Assembly: GCA_027574665.1 (NCBI GenBank)
Contig: CM050654.1
Location: forward strand, 11,278,142-11,342,141
Direction of reading: 5' to 3'
DNA length: 64,000 bases
From: Rhynochetos jubatus
Lineage: Eukaryota > Chordata > Aves > Eurypygiformes > Rhynochetidae
In this document: positions 12,912 through 27,168 of the stretch, piece after piece
Layout of the letters: each line of letters starts with the position of its first letter
Position numbering within the stretch: the stretch's first letter is position 1
The notes under the pieces: model-generated
The model's input: only the letters and a program-made list of their open reading frames with translations
What the model was told of the DNA's origin: nothing
The model's database searches: none
Translations under genes and position numbers: made by a program

Positions 12912-14694
12912 GTAACCCAATCTTACATATTGCATGTCTATATATTATGAACTACACTGACACTCACACAGCTCTTCTCTCCTGCTGTTAACTGGTCTAA
13001 GCAACAGCCACAAAGTGCCTTAATCTTTACCCTTAAATTTTAAGAAAGAGAGCCTCCCGAAGAACAAATTGGGGAAAGGATTAGCCATTTAAATGACTTC
13101 AAAAGGCACTAAGCACTAGCCATCTTTGAATCCAGAACCTGCTGAGGAATGTCCCAAGCCGATGTATCTGATGAGGCCATCTCATAATTTTCCCAAGACA
13201 TTACAGATGAAAAACATTCAGCATATTTTGAGGAATTCAGTTCCTGAAACTCTTCACCAAATGGTTGGTAAGTGCTAGAATAAATCCTTTGAGGCACACA
13301 ATTCACAAACCAAGGCAGTTCCTGAGGCATCAGACTCCAGGGATCCAAGTTTCAGACTGCTTGTACTGCCTTTTGCACTATTAGATGATTCGGGGCAGCA
13401 TTAAATGCCCACATACCCCTGTGGCTGGGCAGGTGGATTAATTTAGCTCTCAGGTTTCAGGCAGAGCTACACGACCGGATTCACTCCTGAAGTTGCAAAT
13501 CTCCAGCCAGTATCACTAGTCCTGCCTATCAGCCTGCACCCAAGCCGCTCTGGCATGGAGTGGATGAGGGCTGTTAGAACCTTCCCTATTCCTCTGCTTA
13601 GGTGACCAGCACAGTAACACCTTTAGATTCAGCAAGGGCTTCTACTGATGTTCTCGATAGCTGAATAGACGCCATAAACACAAACAGAAATGACACGTTC
13701 TCTTAATACTCTGCCCTGTATTGCTACCACCCCGTGAAGTGCTGCTCTGGAGCTGAGTACAGGAGAGAGAGAGGTCCATGGGATGCTTCTTCTTGTCTTT
13801 CTGCCACTCTGGCATCACTGGCCAGGGGAGGCCAAGCTCAGCAGGACGTATCTCCCGTCCTGCTGCCTGCGTGATGCTTTGGCGCCCACGCAGTTTCTTA
13901 AAAACTGTTCATAGTGGCAGTGTAAAAATCGGTGTAGATCTCGGATTCCAGTTACATCTGTCTGGAAATAAACAGTGCATCTGCTCTCAGGGCTGTGCAG
14001 ACACTGAAAGGCTGACGGTTGTGAAATTATTCAGACCAGCTGAGATTCGGCTCTGCCCCAGTTTTGTCCGAATAACAATTTCCAAATTAAACCCACCATG
14101 AGGCTGCTGCTCAGACCACGAGAGCCCATAGGCATGACCTATCTTTGAGCTCCCAAATGCTGCCTCAGTTTCTTGCTCCTAGTTACTGCTCAACACAAGC
14201 ATAGGAATTCATCTGATCTGAAGGAAACATTAATCCAAAATATGGCAAACTGCAGCCAGTGAAGTCAGGTTATGGGAACACACCACAGTCAGTCACCTGA
14301 CAATTAGTAACAGTACTCCTTACAAATAAAACTAATCATGTCCCATTAGCATAAAAGAGAGTGTACAAAAAGTGCAGGGAGGAAACGGACAAGTTGAAAT
14401 GCTGGGAAAGAAAATGTTCTCAAGCACAGAAGTGCTTCCCTAAGATGACATGCATCTTTTACAAGGGAGTTGGAGCTGAAAGGAGCAGACAGAGGCAACC
14501 AATATAAGGACCAGCACAGAAAAGGGCCCTCCATGTACTGAAAGGTCTCATGTTCAGCTTTCAGAATCCCAGGAAAAGAGGACATCCAGAGAAATAGGTT
14601 TCATTCCAGGAAAAGGATCATTATGAAGCTCATTATCATATCTCCAGACCCCAGCATTCAGGCATGTTCACAGCTGATTCTCACATACACACAG

Positions 14695-14727
14695 TTTGGT
14701 TTTGGGGTTTTTTTGGTTTTTTTTTTA
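14695..14727. repeat. T/G-rich low-complexity tract
   Basis: Interrupted T runs with GG spacers end in T10. This is simple sequence only. Confidence 0.85.
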
Positions 14728-17700
14728 TAGGAGACCTACCATACTCCCCCCCCTCTCGATGCAGAAGCCAAGCATTCCTTGGTAGGTGTTAGGAAGCAGT
14801 TTCCCACTAGGGTAACTCAAGGATGAAGCTTCTTTCACCTTCTTTGCAAACAGCTGCTCCTGGCTATCACCAGTGACATGATTTGGAAATACATTGACCC
14901 TGGTCTGATTTATGATGAATATGTACATAGGAACATAAAAGTTGTGGGCATGCATTTATGCACAGTAATGCACACAAAATATGCATTAGGCTCCCTTGTA
15001 ATGCTCATACCTACAAAAGGTTAAATAGCCCTAGGTGACAGAGGGCTATTTAAATGGACCTTTTGATAATGGCAAACAATAATGCATTCTGGTTACCTTC
15101 TGACACAGCTTACTTCCAGTCAGCATTAAGGAGAATTACCACCTGATTTTAATACATCTTGGTTCAATTTCTTGCAGGCTTATTGTCTTCTAATTATCAA
15201 CACAACAATTTGATCCGCATCCAGATTAAGGCATTGCCCTGACTTCTAACACCAGAGCAACGCCCGTGGTGGTGTGCTGATTTCTCAAGCAGTAAGCAGT
15301 TTGCTGCTGTCTCGCATCCCCAAGGCACAAATAACCAGATGCTGCATTAAAGCTTGTTTTACAAAACTGCTTCTGTTGTGATATACATTTTTAATATAAT
15401 ATACTGAGTGCATTACAGTGACAACTGCCAGGGCCAGTAAACTCATACAAATTCATTAGCAAGACCAGCTTCTCAATTAAGTCCAGCTGAAGACTAGATC
15501 TAGTTGAAAAGAATTGTCCAGAAGCAGCTGAAATGAGTGAAAAGCTTGATCATATTTGCCACACGTGAGCACAGCTTAGTTTCCCATTTCAGTTCTCTGA
15601 GCATCAGTTGGGATTGTTTCTCATCAAGGACAAGCTTCACTGACCTTTCTCTTCTTTTTATCACAAGGATACAGTGGTTAGCTTGAAAGCTTGAATTTTT
15701 TACCATATTACTATTCTAAGCATAAAAGCAGAGGTGCCACTTTTCATACATAGAATGGGTTGTACGTAGGAGACACCAGTAGCCAAATCTCTTGGAGCAC
15801 CCAGTGATATGCATTCATTCATGGGTAGGTTTAAAAGATCAGTAATTATATCTTGTGTTTTCGAAAGACAAGCCAAAGGGGAAAGCAACATTTTAAATCT
15901 CTTTGGCTTATTTGCATTTCTTACCTACACTCTTCCCCCTCAATTGACATTGTCAGCTCTAGGATGACAACTGAAGAGCACCTCTGGAGTGCTCTGCGGC
16001 TAATCCCCTACAATGCCTGTAAACTATATGGTGAATCGGCGATTACAATGGGAGCTCTCAAGAAGCACACATTTTGCCCTTCCTTCAACACAGGGGAATC
16101 TTTGCTGTGCACTTTGAGGAAACGCAAGATAGCAGAGGATTATTTTGCTAAACATATTTGTTTAAAGACAATGCAATGTAAGATATACCAAAAATTAATC
16201 TGGCCAGCAGCAGACTAAGGTTTACACAAAGCATCTGCTGGCTGCCTCTGGTAAAGCATTACATTTGTCTCGACTGTTTTTATGGCATAACTGGCTGCTG
16301 CTGCTAAGAGCCGCGTTACAGCAGCCGTGTGCGACAGCTTACCTTAAAGGAAGATAAGTTCTGCAACACAACCTCCTCCACTACATTTTCAGGATTGCTG
16401 TCTTTTATGAAGCCCTCTGGCACTACATCTTTCCAGACAATACCAATGCAAGCATAGTAAGGGGGAAGAGCTTTCTCCCTCTCACTACTGGTTCTTTCTT
16501 CTCTGCTTCAGCATTCCTTCGCTGCCTTCCTTGGACATATCCAATACGCACCCCTGAGCGGTGTTCCCAATCACCAGGCTAAGGTCCCTGCGACATCTTC
16601 CCCCTCTCTTCATGACACACAGACATGATCATGAGACTATGCTTGCTTTTGTCTCTGTAAGATGATGGCACCTTAATCACAGTTTATCCTCACGGGAGGT
16701 AACGAAGATGCGGGTTGCTGGAACTTGCAGTGTGTTTATAAGCTCAGCTGAGACATCAAGCTGAACCAGCCTAACCCCTTACGAATGACACTAAAAGTGA
16801 CACCAAGTCCTAAAAACCACGAAGAATTTTCATTGCCGTCTCCATTCCGAGACACTGCCATTTGACAAGTGACATGGCTAAATGACTTCTCTGTGCCATT
16901 AATTTCAGACTGGAATTTGCAGGGATTTGCACAGTGACACTTGTACAGTACGTGCTAGCGCCTACTCCCACTGTACAAGTAGCTGGGTGCTAATTTAACC
17001 TGCCCTTAGCAACTCGTACAATCTGACAGCTCCCCATGCTGTTCACCTGCTGTCAGATCAGAGTCTGCTGAGGATCTTACTTTCCCCTACGTCCCTTCCA
17101 ATTAATAGCATATCATCAGTTAGTTCTACAACGCCTCTAAGCGCAGAAACAGCAGAGATGACTTGCTGAGGCCCCAGTCCTGAAGGCACGGCACTTTTCC
17201 ATGAAAGGGAGAAAACATGGATTATATGCCTCACCACCACGTATCGCCTAATACAAATGAGGGTGCGTATTCCTAATTACATAGGTTGCACAAATCAACT
17301 GTTTAAGAAAAAAGATACTTTGGAAACCTCTCATGAAATAGGATGAAAGATTGTTTGTGCCACCATTTTTACTGCCTCTAGCAGCTGCTGAATTCCTTAG
17401 TTAAGACAAGCCAAATCTATCATTCCTATGAACTCAGCTGAAAAGGAATGAACCAGGAAGGCCTAAAGATGTAGACAGGAAAATACGATGAAGTGGCCTG
17501 GTGAATTTCCGGGTTATTAGGTGTAGAGGCTTCCTCCCATTTGTTTATCAACTTTGAACTTTCTTGTGTTATGTGTTTATGTTTTCGAATAACCATAATG
17601 GTCTAGAAAGTGACTTCTGATACTATCTCCAATACATAAATTACTGATAGATTCTCTCAGCATTACTTCCAAATTAAGAGTACTTTTTGGTCCATCCTGG

Positions 17701-18052
17701 CACTGGCTTGAGCCTGTAACAAAATGTAGATTATTCTCAATCCACTTGACCCCCGTAAAACAGGCTTAGCTTAACACAACTGCCTGACTGCTCGGTAAAA
17801 TCCAGACCATCTCTTTTAACCAACAAATGTTGTAGCACAGAGGTTGAGATGGAAAGGAGGTACTTGAACCTCAGGTAGAGGGTAGATGGATAGGCACAGA
17901 GAAAAATCCTGTTGAAGACTGCCCAGAACTAGGCTCATGCCTGTTGAAACTGCTGTTTTGAAGTAGTAAGAACAAGTGTCTTAAAAACAAACCCTTTTAC
18001 TTCATACATCCTATTGTCAATTCAAAAATGGCTCATGGTATTGTTTTCAAAT

Positions 18053-18065
18053 AAAAAAAAAAAAA
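18053..18065. repeat. Poly-A run (13 A)
   Basis: Thirteen A residues about 0.3 kb before the GC-rich block at 18,350. No retroposon is recognised. Confidence 0.85.
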
Positions 18066-18349
18066 CCCAAGAAAATCCTCCTGAATACTACAAGGAAAAT
18101 TTCAGCCTAAAAGCACCTGTCACCCAGCCAAAGATATCCAGAAAACAGTACCTCATAGCAGAGGAGCTTGAGCATGCTGCAGCTTTCCAACCTGAATCCA
18201 TAAGTAACATTAACGGGTACAGACACAGATTTACTCTACTGACCAGAAGAGTTCCTTTCCCTGTAAAACACTCTGGTTTTGAGAACAACTTTATTGCTGC
18301 TGCCTATAGACACCACTTCAGCATTTGCCAACCTCACCTTTAGAAGAAT

Positions 18350-19211
18350 GCTGAAGAGTTGAGACCGAGGGCCTCCGATTTGATCCTCCCCACAGGATAC
18401 AGCCTGACAGAGCACACCATGTGAATGGTAAAGGAGAAATCAAAGGGAAACACCGGGACCCACAGCACAGGCAAGATACGAGCTCCCTCTGCTGACACAA
18501 GGGAACCCTGCCTGGCCCAGCCACCACGGCCACAGCCAGGGGACAACCACCGCCACCAGAGCAGGAGGTGGCAAACCCGGGGATGAAGCCAGAATGAGCT
18601 CCGACAGCAAGGATGAAGCCAAGCTTGGCATGGCCCCGGCACCTGGCATCTCACGGTTTGACCTTGAATATGCTGAGTACCCTCAGCCACTTTCGGGAAA
18701 CCAGCTGGGGCAGTACCTGAGGGAGCTGGGTCAGAAGGGGTTATGATGGCAAAGGTGCCTGGGCAGGTCTCAGCTGGCCTTTTCACTGCCGATGTCCAGG
18801 CAGAAGCCCCCAGCCCATCTCCCACACATGGAGGGCTCAACCAGGCCACCTTCGCCATGAGCCGTGTTGTCCCCAGACTGCCTGCTGAGCCTCTCCAGTG
18901 CTGCCTGCAAAGGCTCCACAGGGCAATCCTGTGGCAGCTTTTAGAGGTCCCCTTCTGCTGCTCCTGTGGCACTCAAGTGAATGGCAGGACCCTGCCCCTG
19001 AAGTCCTGAGAGCCTGGGGTGGCATTTCCAGCACATACACTCAGGTGCATCACCACTGATCCTGGCACATCAGGTCACAGGAAGAGAGATGGGACACGAA
19101 GAAGGGAGCCACGGCCCCACTGAAGCTGCTGGCACAAATGGGGCCGGGGACTCTGCCCATATTCCACGATGCATCCAGCTCTGGGGCAACCAAGACACGA
19201 AGGGAAACAGA
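18350..19211. other. GC-rich block of unknown nature next to CR1
   Basis: About 0.86 kb is visibly richer in G and C than the surrounding intron, without being a CpG island. It ends where the recognisable CR1 begins. Both strands show medium ORFs (for example minus 18,340-18,972) that are Trp/Cys/Pro-rich and match no reverse transcriptase or other domain I know. It could be a more diverged upstream portion of the same insertion, another repeat, or chance. Confidence 0.4.
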
Positions 19212-19676
19212 CCTGTTGGAGTGAGACCAGAGGAGGCCACAAAGATGTGCAGAGCTATAGCCTCTCTCCTATGATGAAAGGCTGAGAGAGCTGGGCTTGT
19301 TCAGCCTGGAGAAGAGGAGGTCCTGAGGAGACCTTATCGCAGCCTTCCAGTACCTGAAGGGGGCTGACAAGAAAGCTGGGGGTGGTCTTTTTACAAGGGC
19401 CAGCAATGACAGGAAGAGGAGTAATGGGTTTAAATTGAAAGCAGGGAGTTTTAGATTAGATATCAGGAGGAAATTCTTCACAGAGAGGGTGGTGAGGCAG
19501 TGGAACAGGCTGCCCAGAGAAGCTGTGGGTGCCCCATCCCTGGAATCGTAAAGTCCAGGCTGGATGAGGCTTTGAGCAACCTGGTCTAGTGGAAGCTGTC
19601 CCTGTCTGTGGCAGGAGTGTTGAAAGTAGATGAGCTTTAGGGTCCCTTCCAACCCAAACCATTCCATGATTCTATG
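19212..19676 (+). mobile_element. CR1 LINE fragment, 3' end
   Basis: The sequence follows the avian CR1 3' region in sense orientation. It passes through a GTTGGAGTGAGACCAGAGGAG-like start, CTCTCCTATGATGAAAGGCTG, TTCAGCCTGGAGAAGAGGAG, AGGAAATTCTTCACAGAGAG, GTGGAACAGGCTGCCCAGAG and AGGGTCCCTTCCAACCC. It ends with two copies of the CR1 8-bp repeat (ATTCCATG ATTCTATG). Only the 3' untranslated and extreme C-terminal part is present (5'-truncated, as usual), with many small differences, so it is an old copy. It is antisense to TMEFF2 within intron 4. ORFs overlapping it are repeat shadows. Confidence 0.95.
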
Positions 19677-22519
19677 CCTTTTGCTTTGGGGCCAAGTGGC
19701 TGGCTGAGAGGGGACAGCACTGCCGCGCCATGCAGTAGGGAGCTGGAGGCATAACCAGGTAACAGCACCTTATAGTATCATGGGAAAGCTCACAGTTTGG
19801 CAAAGCCTCAAATCCCGTAAGTCTCAGGGATTGTTACACAAGGGCAGGGGAGTGCTCTGCACATTGCAAGCAAAAGCCTTTGGAGAGCCAAGGAAGAAAG
19901 AAAAGACAAACAAAAAATTTTTAAATTATTTGAGAAAACATGCCAAAATCTCCTTAGACGTGTACCCATGACTAAGCATGAGAACTAAATTGCTGCTGCT
20001 GTAGGGCGGGTGCTGCTTGCTGGTCACGGTCTAAAAGCACTGATGCAGCAATAAGCACAGCTTAATTGCTGAGAAGCTCATGTATTAATAACAGAATTTC
20101 TGGTCAGAAACATGTGAAAGCCTGTAGGCTTTGGAGCAGTAAAATAGAATTGTGGCCGTATGGTGGCAGAACAAAGTCTGCGGAGGAGTATTGTGTATTC
20201 TGCCTTTGATAGGGACTTTCCAGAGCCGTCAGCTGAGCTGCAGAATTAGAAACCTGACATTGCAGCAGTCGGTTTTTAGATTTCAAGCTGTTCAAATGAC
20301 TTGTCTCCAGGGAGGACTATCTAGCACGCAGGAATCAATAGCGAAACAGGTAAAGATGCCAGTGTACAGGGGCAGCCACCCCAACACCATGCCCCAGAGA
20401 GCCAGGCAAATCTACCGAAAAGGAGTTGTGGGAGAGAATGATGGAAAAACTTGGTCCCTCTTTGAATCATACAAGAGGGATGCTATAGACTGTTCACTAC
20501 ATTTGTGAGATTGCAGCTTGATTCTATTTGATTCCAGGCTGCAGACTGATCCTTCCATACACCCCCAGTTCACACTATGCCAGTGCTCCAAGCCACTTGC
20601 TGAAGAGATTATAAAAAGCCTGTTTTATCATATCTTCACCTCTGAATGCATTACAAGTGACATCGCTTAATTTTAGCCAATCTGAACAGCTAATTAGATG
20701 TAAACAGATTGAAAAATTGTACACGCAGGACAACTCATTTTTCAAAAGGCCACTAATCTAAACAAACCTGAGTCCATCAATTTATTTCAACATTTGTCTA
20801 AATGAATTACAGCATAGACTTGTCCTGCACTGGCTTTGTGATTCATATAACTGGCTCCCTCCTCTTTTGATGAAAAACTCAGGCAGTGTACAAAAGAATA
20901 AGTTATTTGTTTATCAAAGCTCTATTATAACAAAGATGAAGATGCTTCTCTCTCCAAATCTAGTGGATGACATGTATGAGCCAAACCAATTACAGCCTAC
21001 TCTGGTACCTTCTCTCTTACCTCCCAAACCAGATACACCAATATATCAAAGCCAGAGAAGCTCTTTTTAATAACAGGTAAAAAACAGGTGGTATTTAATC
21101 ATGATCAATATGGATTCGAACTTCAGAGCTCTTTGGGTGCAATTCTCCCCTCTGCTCTCACCTCCTTATACCAGGAGAAATGGGAAGGAAAAGGAAGCTG
21201 GACAGATTCTCCAGAGAAAGCTGGTGATCCTACTCCTCCTCAGGACTCCCTCCAAGCACCAGCTGTGGCGAACCAGTAATTACACTGGGAATCAGAGCAG
21301 CACTGCAGGACAGAGGGAAGCCCAAAGGGGCCTGTCATGACTCAGATGAGATCAGGAGCTGCTCACGTTATCCAGTGTCACAAAGCATACAGAAGTCTGA
21401 GGATGAAATGCAGTGCAGTGTGGCCTATTTTTAAATACACAGCAATTAGCAGAGCATTATGCATGAGGCTTTCCACTTGCTACCAAAGCCCACATCTCTT
21501 CCATTACCTGCATATGTAAATGTACACAATGAGATGGGAGAGGGCAGAGAGAAAAACACTCATGTGGATTTTGAAATGAACAAACATATCCACATAATCA
21601 ATCCCTTTCCAGCCCGCTTCACACAGAAATCTTCCTGAACAAACTGGGCTAATCTCAGCCTATTTCATGTGTAAACTAATTTATGGTACCTAGAATCAAG
21701 GGTCCACTGAGCATCTGTTGTGACCTCCCACGTGACAGAGGCCCCAGACTTTCAAATCCATCCTAGTTTGAGCAGAGAAATCTAGACATCCAAGTGTCAA
21801 AACCTCAAGTGATGCAGAATCTCACACAACTTTTAATCACTCATTTCTGTGTGCTATTGCCTTCATTTACAAACATGCATCTAAAACTTTACTCTGAGTT
21901 TGTCTAGCTTTAATTGCCAGCCTGGCATCTCATTAGACCTTTGTCTGTCAGCATAAAGAGCCCTGCTGCTCATTTATGTTTCCCACACTGGTACGTACTG
22001 ATTGTGACCTACGCACCCCTTTCCTTTCTCCTGACAAAGCTAAAGGCTTCAAAGCTTGCACAGCATAGCTTGCTTGCCAGCCACCACCCTTGGCCTTGCA
22101 CAGCCTTCTCCCCTGCTTCTCAGTACCCCTGGAGCTGCAGGCACCGCTCCTGCTGAAGGTGGAGGCAATATGACATCCTTACCCCTCTCAAGAGTCTGCT
22201 GCTTAAATATACCAGGATAACAGCGGCGCTTTGGCCCGTTGTGCTGGCAGAGAACTCTCACGAGCCCACCAGCTACCAAGGCTCCAGCTTCCTTTGTAGC
22301 ATCGCTGTTTCCAGGGGGGAATTCCCCACCTTGCTCCTCTGGTTTCCCATCTTTGTTCTATGGTTGTGGCTTTACGTTTGGCCACGCCAGAAGGCCTCCC
22401 CTCGCACCGGTGTACCTAGTAAATCAGATTGGGTCACGTCTGTGGACTGTTCCTTACTTCCCCCGTTATATGTGTTGAGAACTTGATCAATGAGGAAAGT
22501 ATGTGCCCACCTAGGTCAC

Positions 22520-22860
22520 TGCTAAAACGAACAATAAATGACATGAGGCTGATCCCTGTGTTTTCCATCTATCAATGATACATCCACTTATGATTACATT
22601 GTGAAAAGCAGCTTTTACACCACTAAATTGTGTGCTACGTTCATTTTGCATGATTCTTGTTCCTTAATCATAGTGTCATGTAGGAGCATGCCAAATGGTT
22701 CACACTGATATCCACATATAGTACATCAATACTGTTGTCTTTATCAAGCAAACTGTAGCTTCAGTAAATAACATTTCAATTAGTTGACAAAATCTATTAC
22801 ATCAGCCCATATTGCTCAGCATTAGTTGTCCTTTATTTCTTTATTAAGCTGGTCCGGGTC
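22520..22860. promoter_or_regulatory. Candidate conserved non-coding element in intron 4
   Basis: Unique-looking AT-rich sequence without repeats or ORFs. It contains ATCAATGATACATCC, TTATGATTACATTG, CATTTTGCATGATTC, CCTTAATCATAG and CTTTATCAAGC, which are typical of developmental enhancers. The call is based on appearance only. Confidence 0.25.
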
Positions 22861-23989
22861 TGAATGTCCTGCTCTACCTCAATCAATGTCAGACTGACTG
22901 GCCTATAAATACCCGGATTTTTTTCCCCTACTCTCTTTCATACCCACACAGCTACATTCTCTCACACCTTTAGAACTTTCCCATCTTCTCAGACTTACCA
23001 AAAACCAACATTAAAGATGAGGTATCTTTAAACTCCTTCAAGCAAGATATTTGGAACTGCTGAGGTAAAAAGGGTCCTGCGTCAGTAGGTGCGTTTTTAA
23101 TGCGTTTAAACAGGCACCACTGTTCTCTAACTCCCATGCAGCTAGAGCAAATGAGATAAAGAAGCCCAAGGTGTTAAAAAAAATACGTGTCATATCATGC
23201 AAGAGTTTTGACCTCTTCTTTCCCAAATCATGATGTTTTCAAGATGCAATCTGGAGTTCTCCCTGTTGTTGAGCATTTTGGGCTTCTATTCAAGTATTCT
23301 CCTGAGCAACGAGAACTAAAAACATTTTATGTGCATGTTTTAAATGAAAAACTAAGCATCCTCTGTAACATTATTCAAAAACCTGGGCTGAAAGACTTGT
23401 GGCAACATCTTAACATGGTAGCGCTGTACCATAAAATTTAACTTGTCTGGATTTGATTATGAACTGTTCTGGCTTCTTGGGCTTGTACCACCCCCATTAA
23501 ACTTGTCCTGTACATGCATTTACATAAAGTAGGTAACAAACTCCGGTTTGCTAAGTGTCTGAGGAATCAGTCATGCCCTTCCTGAAGATAAATTCCCACT
23601 GACTTCAAAGACAGCAGGCAAAATTTCTGGTTTTATTTCCCAATTTCTGAAAGGAAAGAAAGCCTCTTTGACAAAAGGGAATTTAAACATGCAGTGCAGA
23701 ATATATTAAATCTTCCAGCTGCAGCTCAGGTCTGAAATGTAAGAGTTAAAGAAAAGCAAGTACATGAACCTGGAGAGAAACTTGGAAGTTTTCATCCCAC
23801 TTGTTCTTTTTAAGATCTCATGACAGCATCTAACAAAATCCTATGTCACGCCAAAACCAGTTCAAAGCAAGTGCACAGTCAATCAGCTTCTTCAGTCACT
23901 AAACCACGGAATATCTAACTAAGAGATGCACAAGGATGTAATTAAGTTCTGGTCACTCCAAGGCTGCCTCAGGCCCCACTTGTGCAACA

Positions 23990-24062
23990 CATCCACATGC
24001 AGAAGAAAGCTTTGAAGTCAATGGCAGTTAAGCATGTGCTTGAACACATGCTCTTACCCCAT
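23990..24062. repeat. Degraded ancient interspersed repeat (TTAAGCATGTGCTT type)
   Basis: TTTGAAGTCAATGGCAGTTA followed by AGCATGTGCTTGAACACATG resembles a very common old sauropsid repeat in which GAAGTCAATGG blocks flank TTAAGCATGTGCTTAA motifs. I recognise the motif but cannot assign a database family name. Confidence 0.45.
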
Positions 24063-26120
24063 TAGGTAAGGTGTTTGTAGTAAGCATGACAGAGCCATTT
24101 GCAAGCCTGAGAAGCATTTTTTCTTCCCTATGGATGAGACTCCCTGCATAGGAAAGCAAAACAGTGGGCTAGATGCACCTCTGTCATCACTCCTAAACTC
24201 CAGTGACTCCACAGTTGTTACAGAGAAAATTAATCCAGGTTTACAGAGATGTAGCAGACAAATCTAGTCCACTACGTCTCTCTTCTGCTGTGTTTACAGG
24301 AACAGACCAATAAATGAGTATTTGTGATCAGATGCCCCCTTTTTAATCTGTTTGCTGGAGTATCATAGGATTTGTTAGCTGGTTTGACAACTTAGTTATA
24401 TGTGGATTTAGAGATTGCACATGATTAGACAGCATATTTTAGATTTTTTTCCTCTCTACTTTGACATGGTCAGGCAATTTTGACTTTTAAAGCAAAACCA
24501 GAGCATCCTCAGTATTTTTTGATGTAGGCGAGCATCTTCCATTCACAGCCTCCTTGTATAGCTCTGATCTACTTAAAAGAAGTGCTAAAAACCATAAAGG
24601 ACTGCATAATTTGGGAAAGAGGCTATGAATGGACATCATTCCTACCTCTCACCTACAAAGTCTGTGGATCTTTATGGCATCTTCTTGGGTTTTCCATGAA
24701 TGGCTGAAAATGGGCTACAAGTCCTTCACTATGGGTCAACTCTTTCCCATGGTATTTCTCAGTGTTGGTCAGCTGTTTGAGAGGAGGCATGCATTCACTC
24801 CAAGAACACAGCAAGGACTTTGGCTCACTGATAACAAATCAAGTGCAGGGATAAAACAGAGAAGTTTCCGTGGCATTTTTGCCTTTTAACTTCAGAAGTA
24901 GCAGAAGCAGTAGGCAAAATATAGGCAGAACCCAGGCAACTCAATCCAAAATCAGTATCTCCCAGACTGGTACTTCATATATAACCCTGGTGAGCTTCAA
25001 GTCCACAGGGACTGTAAGGATTTGTTGGAACATCCCAGTCAGGCAGGGTCGATTAGCTCAGCACTTAGCTCCAATGAGAGCCTGAGAGGAATCCAAAAGG
25101 TATTCCTGTTATTCCCACACCTTCCTAAAATCTCCCAAACTGCTAATACATCCTACCCAGCACAAAACGCCCACGGCAGGGGTCTAAAAATTCAGCATTT
25201 GCAAATGCCCAAGTGCTTCTCATCTAGTCAACAAAAACATAGGAACTTCATCCTTTCCTAATTTTTAAAGGCCATGAAGAGAGGTTAACTGTCTTTTCCT
25301 GACCTAACTCTTATATAGGTCAGATGTGCACCAGCCCTGAACTAGAAGGCATGTAATCATGTTAGGACAGTGAAGAGCCTGAGCTAATAAACCCAGCCTT
25401 TCAAAGAGCTTATTGGTTTGGGCTTGGTGCCATGCTGAGGTTAACAAGGTAAAAACCTGTTTAACAAAGGAGATATATATTTGACCATCCACAGTCAGGT
25501 CAATCATTTAAGATTTAAACATTCCCTCCAGAGGTATTTACCCAGTCAGCGCACGTTGCTTATAGTTGATTCTGTACCTTCTGATGCTGTGTTAAATTAT
25601 ACCTCCCAAATGAAATCAGAGTAGAAGAAGCGTTCCTATTGCCTTACTGCAGTTGATGATAGCATATGGGGTCAGCAGATACTCTAAATTCACATGAGAA
25701 GCCTGTATCACCCGTTACACTCTGGCAAAGAAGGGACAGGATCTGTAGCTCAAAATACGAATTTCCTTTCTTTCAGAGGTTAAACTAGAACACTCCCAGT
25801 GTTTTCCCATATACTGAGAACATGTGTGTATGTGTGTGTTTATCAGCATTGCATTTTATACGCCACTTAATTCGAACCAATATACACTCCAGGTTTTACA
25901 GTGTATTTTGGCTCAAGCGTTATTGCTAGGACAGTGTTTACAGCAATATTCATTGTGTTCTGCGCAGCCCTGCCCATCAATCAACCTTGTAATAAAGCAG
26001 AAAGGGAAATCGGTGGAAAAGCAGCAGAGCTGCTGAATTCAAGTTAGTCATACAAAACCAGCATGTAGACAAGTACAAATGCAATTGGGTCAAAGTAGCC
26101 GTTTGCCTGTTGATTAAAGG

Positions 26121-26137
26121 AAAAAAAAAAAAAAAAA
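26121..26137. repeat. Poly-A run (17 A)
   Basis: Seventeen consecutive A residues in intron 4, the longest homopolymer seen. The upstream sequence does not resemble a processed transcript. Confidence 0.9.
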
Positions 26138-26426
26138 CGAACAAACCAAACACAGATACACGTGCTGCATTACAGTTTGCCTTACAAAATAATTTAGGCT
26201 TCAAAGTCTTAATTTTTGCCTTCCTATTTTCCCTGGGTTAGTGTTTTGAGATGACTGCTGCTCCATACAGATTTATAATATGTATGTGTTTACTCACACA
26301 TCTCTAAGACAACAGGGAAGGCAGAGTGAAATTCCAAATCTATCACTAAATCTACATGTTGGCACCTACAAAGAACTGCAGGACTTCAATTTTTCTGGAT
26401 GAGACTGAAGGGGTAAACTGAAAAAA

Positions 26427-26442
26427 CAAGCAAGCAAGCAAG
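26427..26442. repeat. (CAAG)4 microsatellite
   Basis: Four perfect CAAG units in intron 4. Confidence 0.9.
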
Positions 26443-26949
26443 TCCTTCTCTTAAAATACACATGCAAAAAGAAAGGGTGGGGAGAAGATGGTTTGTAAGG
26501 TTGTTGGTTTCCAAACGTGTCTACCAGTGGCAAATTAGGAATAAGTTTAAGAAGACGATAAACTCAGATTCTTTCTGGATTGCACATAGGTCTGCCAACG
26601 AACAGCGTGGTTCAAAAGACACTGCACCGGTTTCGCTCCAAAGTGGCATGTGTTATTCTGAATTCTGCTGCTGAAGTGTGATGCAAATTCCAGCCTTTGC
26701 CCAACTTGGATATCCAGACTCTGCTTCACAGATTTTATTCTCTCCCTCACTGTGAGGAAGTGCCTCACAGTATCAGGGTGTACCATACGGGAGTTCTAAT
26801 TTTACAATTAGAGCCCCTAGATGCTATTGTAAAATAAATGGTGACGATGATATTGATAAATTATGACTTGTTTTTTTCATCCTGCTTTAGTCTAGATCAT
26901 AAAGAATTAAGAAAAATCAAACTAGGATAAGATCTGTGTACCCAGGGGC

Positions 26950-27050
26950 CTTGTACAATTCCCACTGAAGTCAGCAGGACTTGAATGGAAATTGAATGAG
27001 GCTCTGAAACTAATTCAATGTAGGTGCTTAAGCACTGCCGTGCTGGGGAT
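26950..27050. repeat. Degraded ancient interspersed repeat (CCCACTGAAGTCAG type)
   Basis: TTCCCACTGAAGTCAGCAGG and AGGTGCTTAAGCACTGCC are hallmarks of the same general class of old amniote repeats as at 23,990. The copy is short and diverged. The boundaries are approximate. Confidence 0.4.
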
Positions 27051-27168
27051 CACAGAAACACCTAGTGCCATAGGCACCCACACTAAACCCAGCGGGCTAT
27101 GAATGAGAGCCAATCAACAGAGCTAAGAATACAGATAATGCAGGGAGGAGAAAAGAAGCGTTCAATAT

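Noticed and set aside
15748-15770. CATAGAATGGGTTG word resembling the reverse of a CR1 end
   Set aside because: The following sequence does not continue the CR1 pattern.
18340-18972. 210-codon minus-strand ORF
   Set aside because: GC-rich sequence next to a CR1, with Trp/Cys/Pro-rich translation, no known domain, and overlapping ORFs in other frames.
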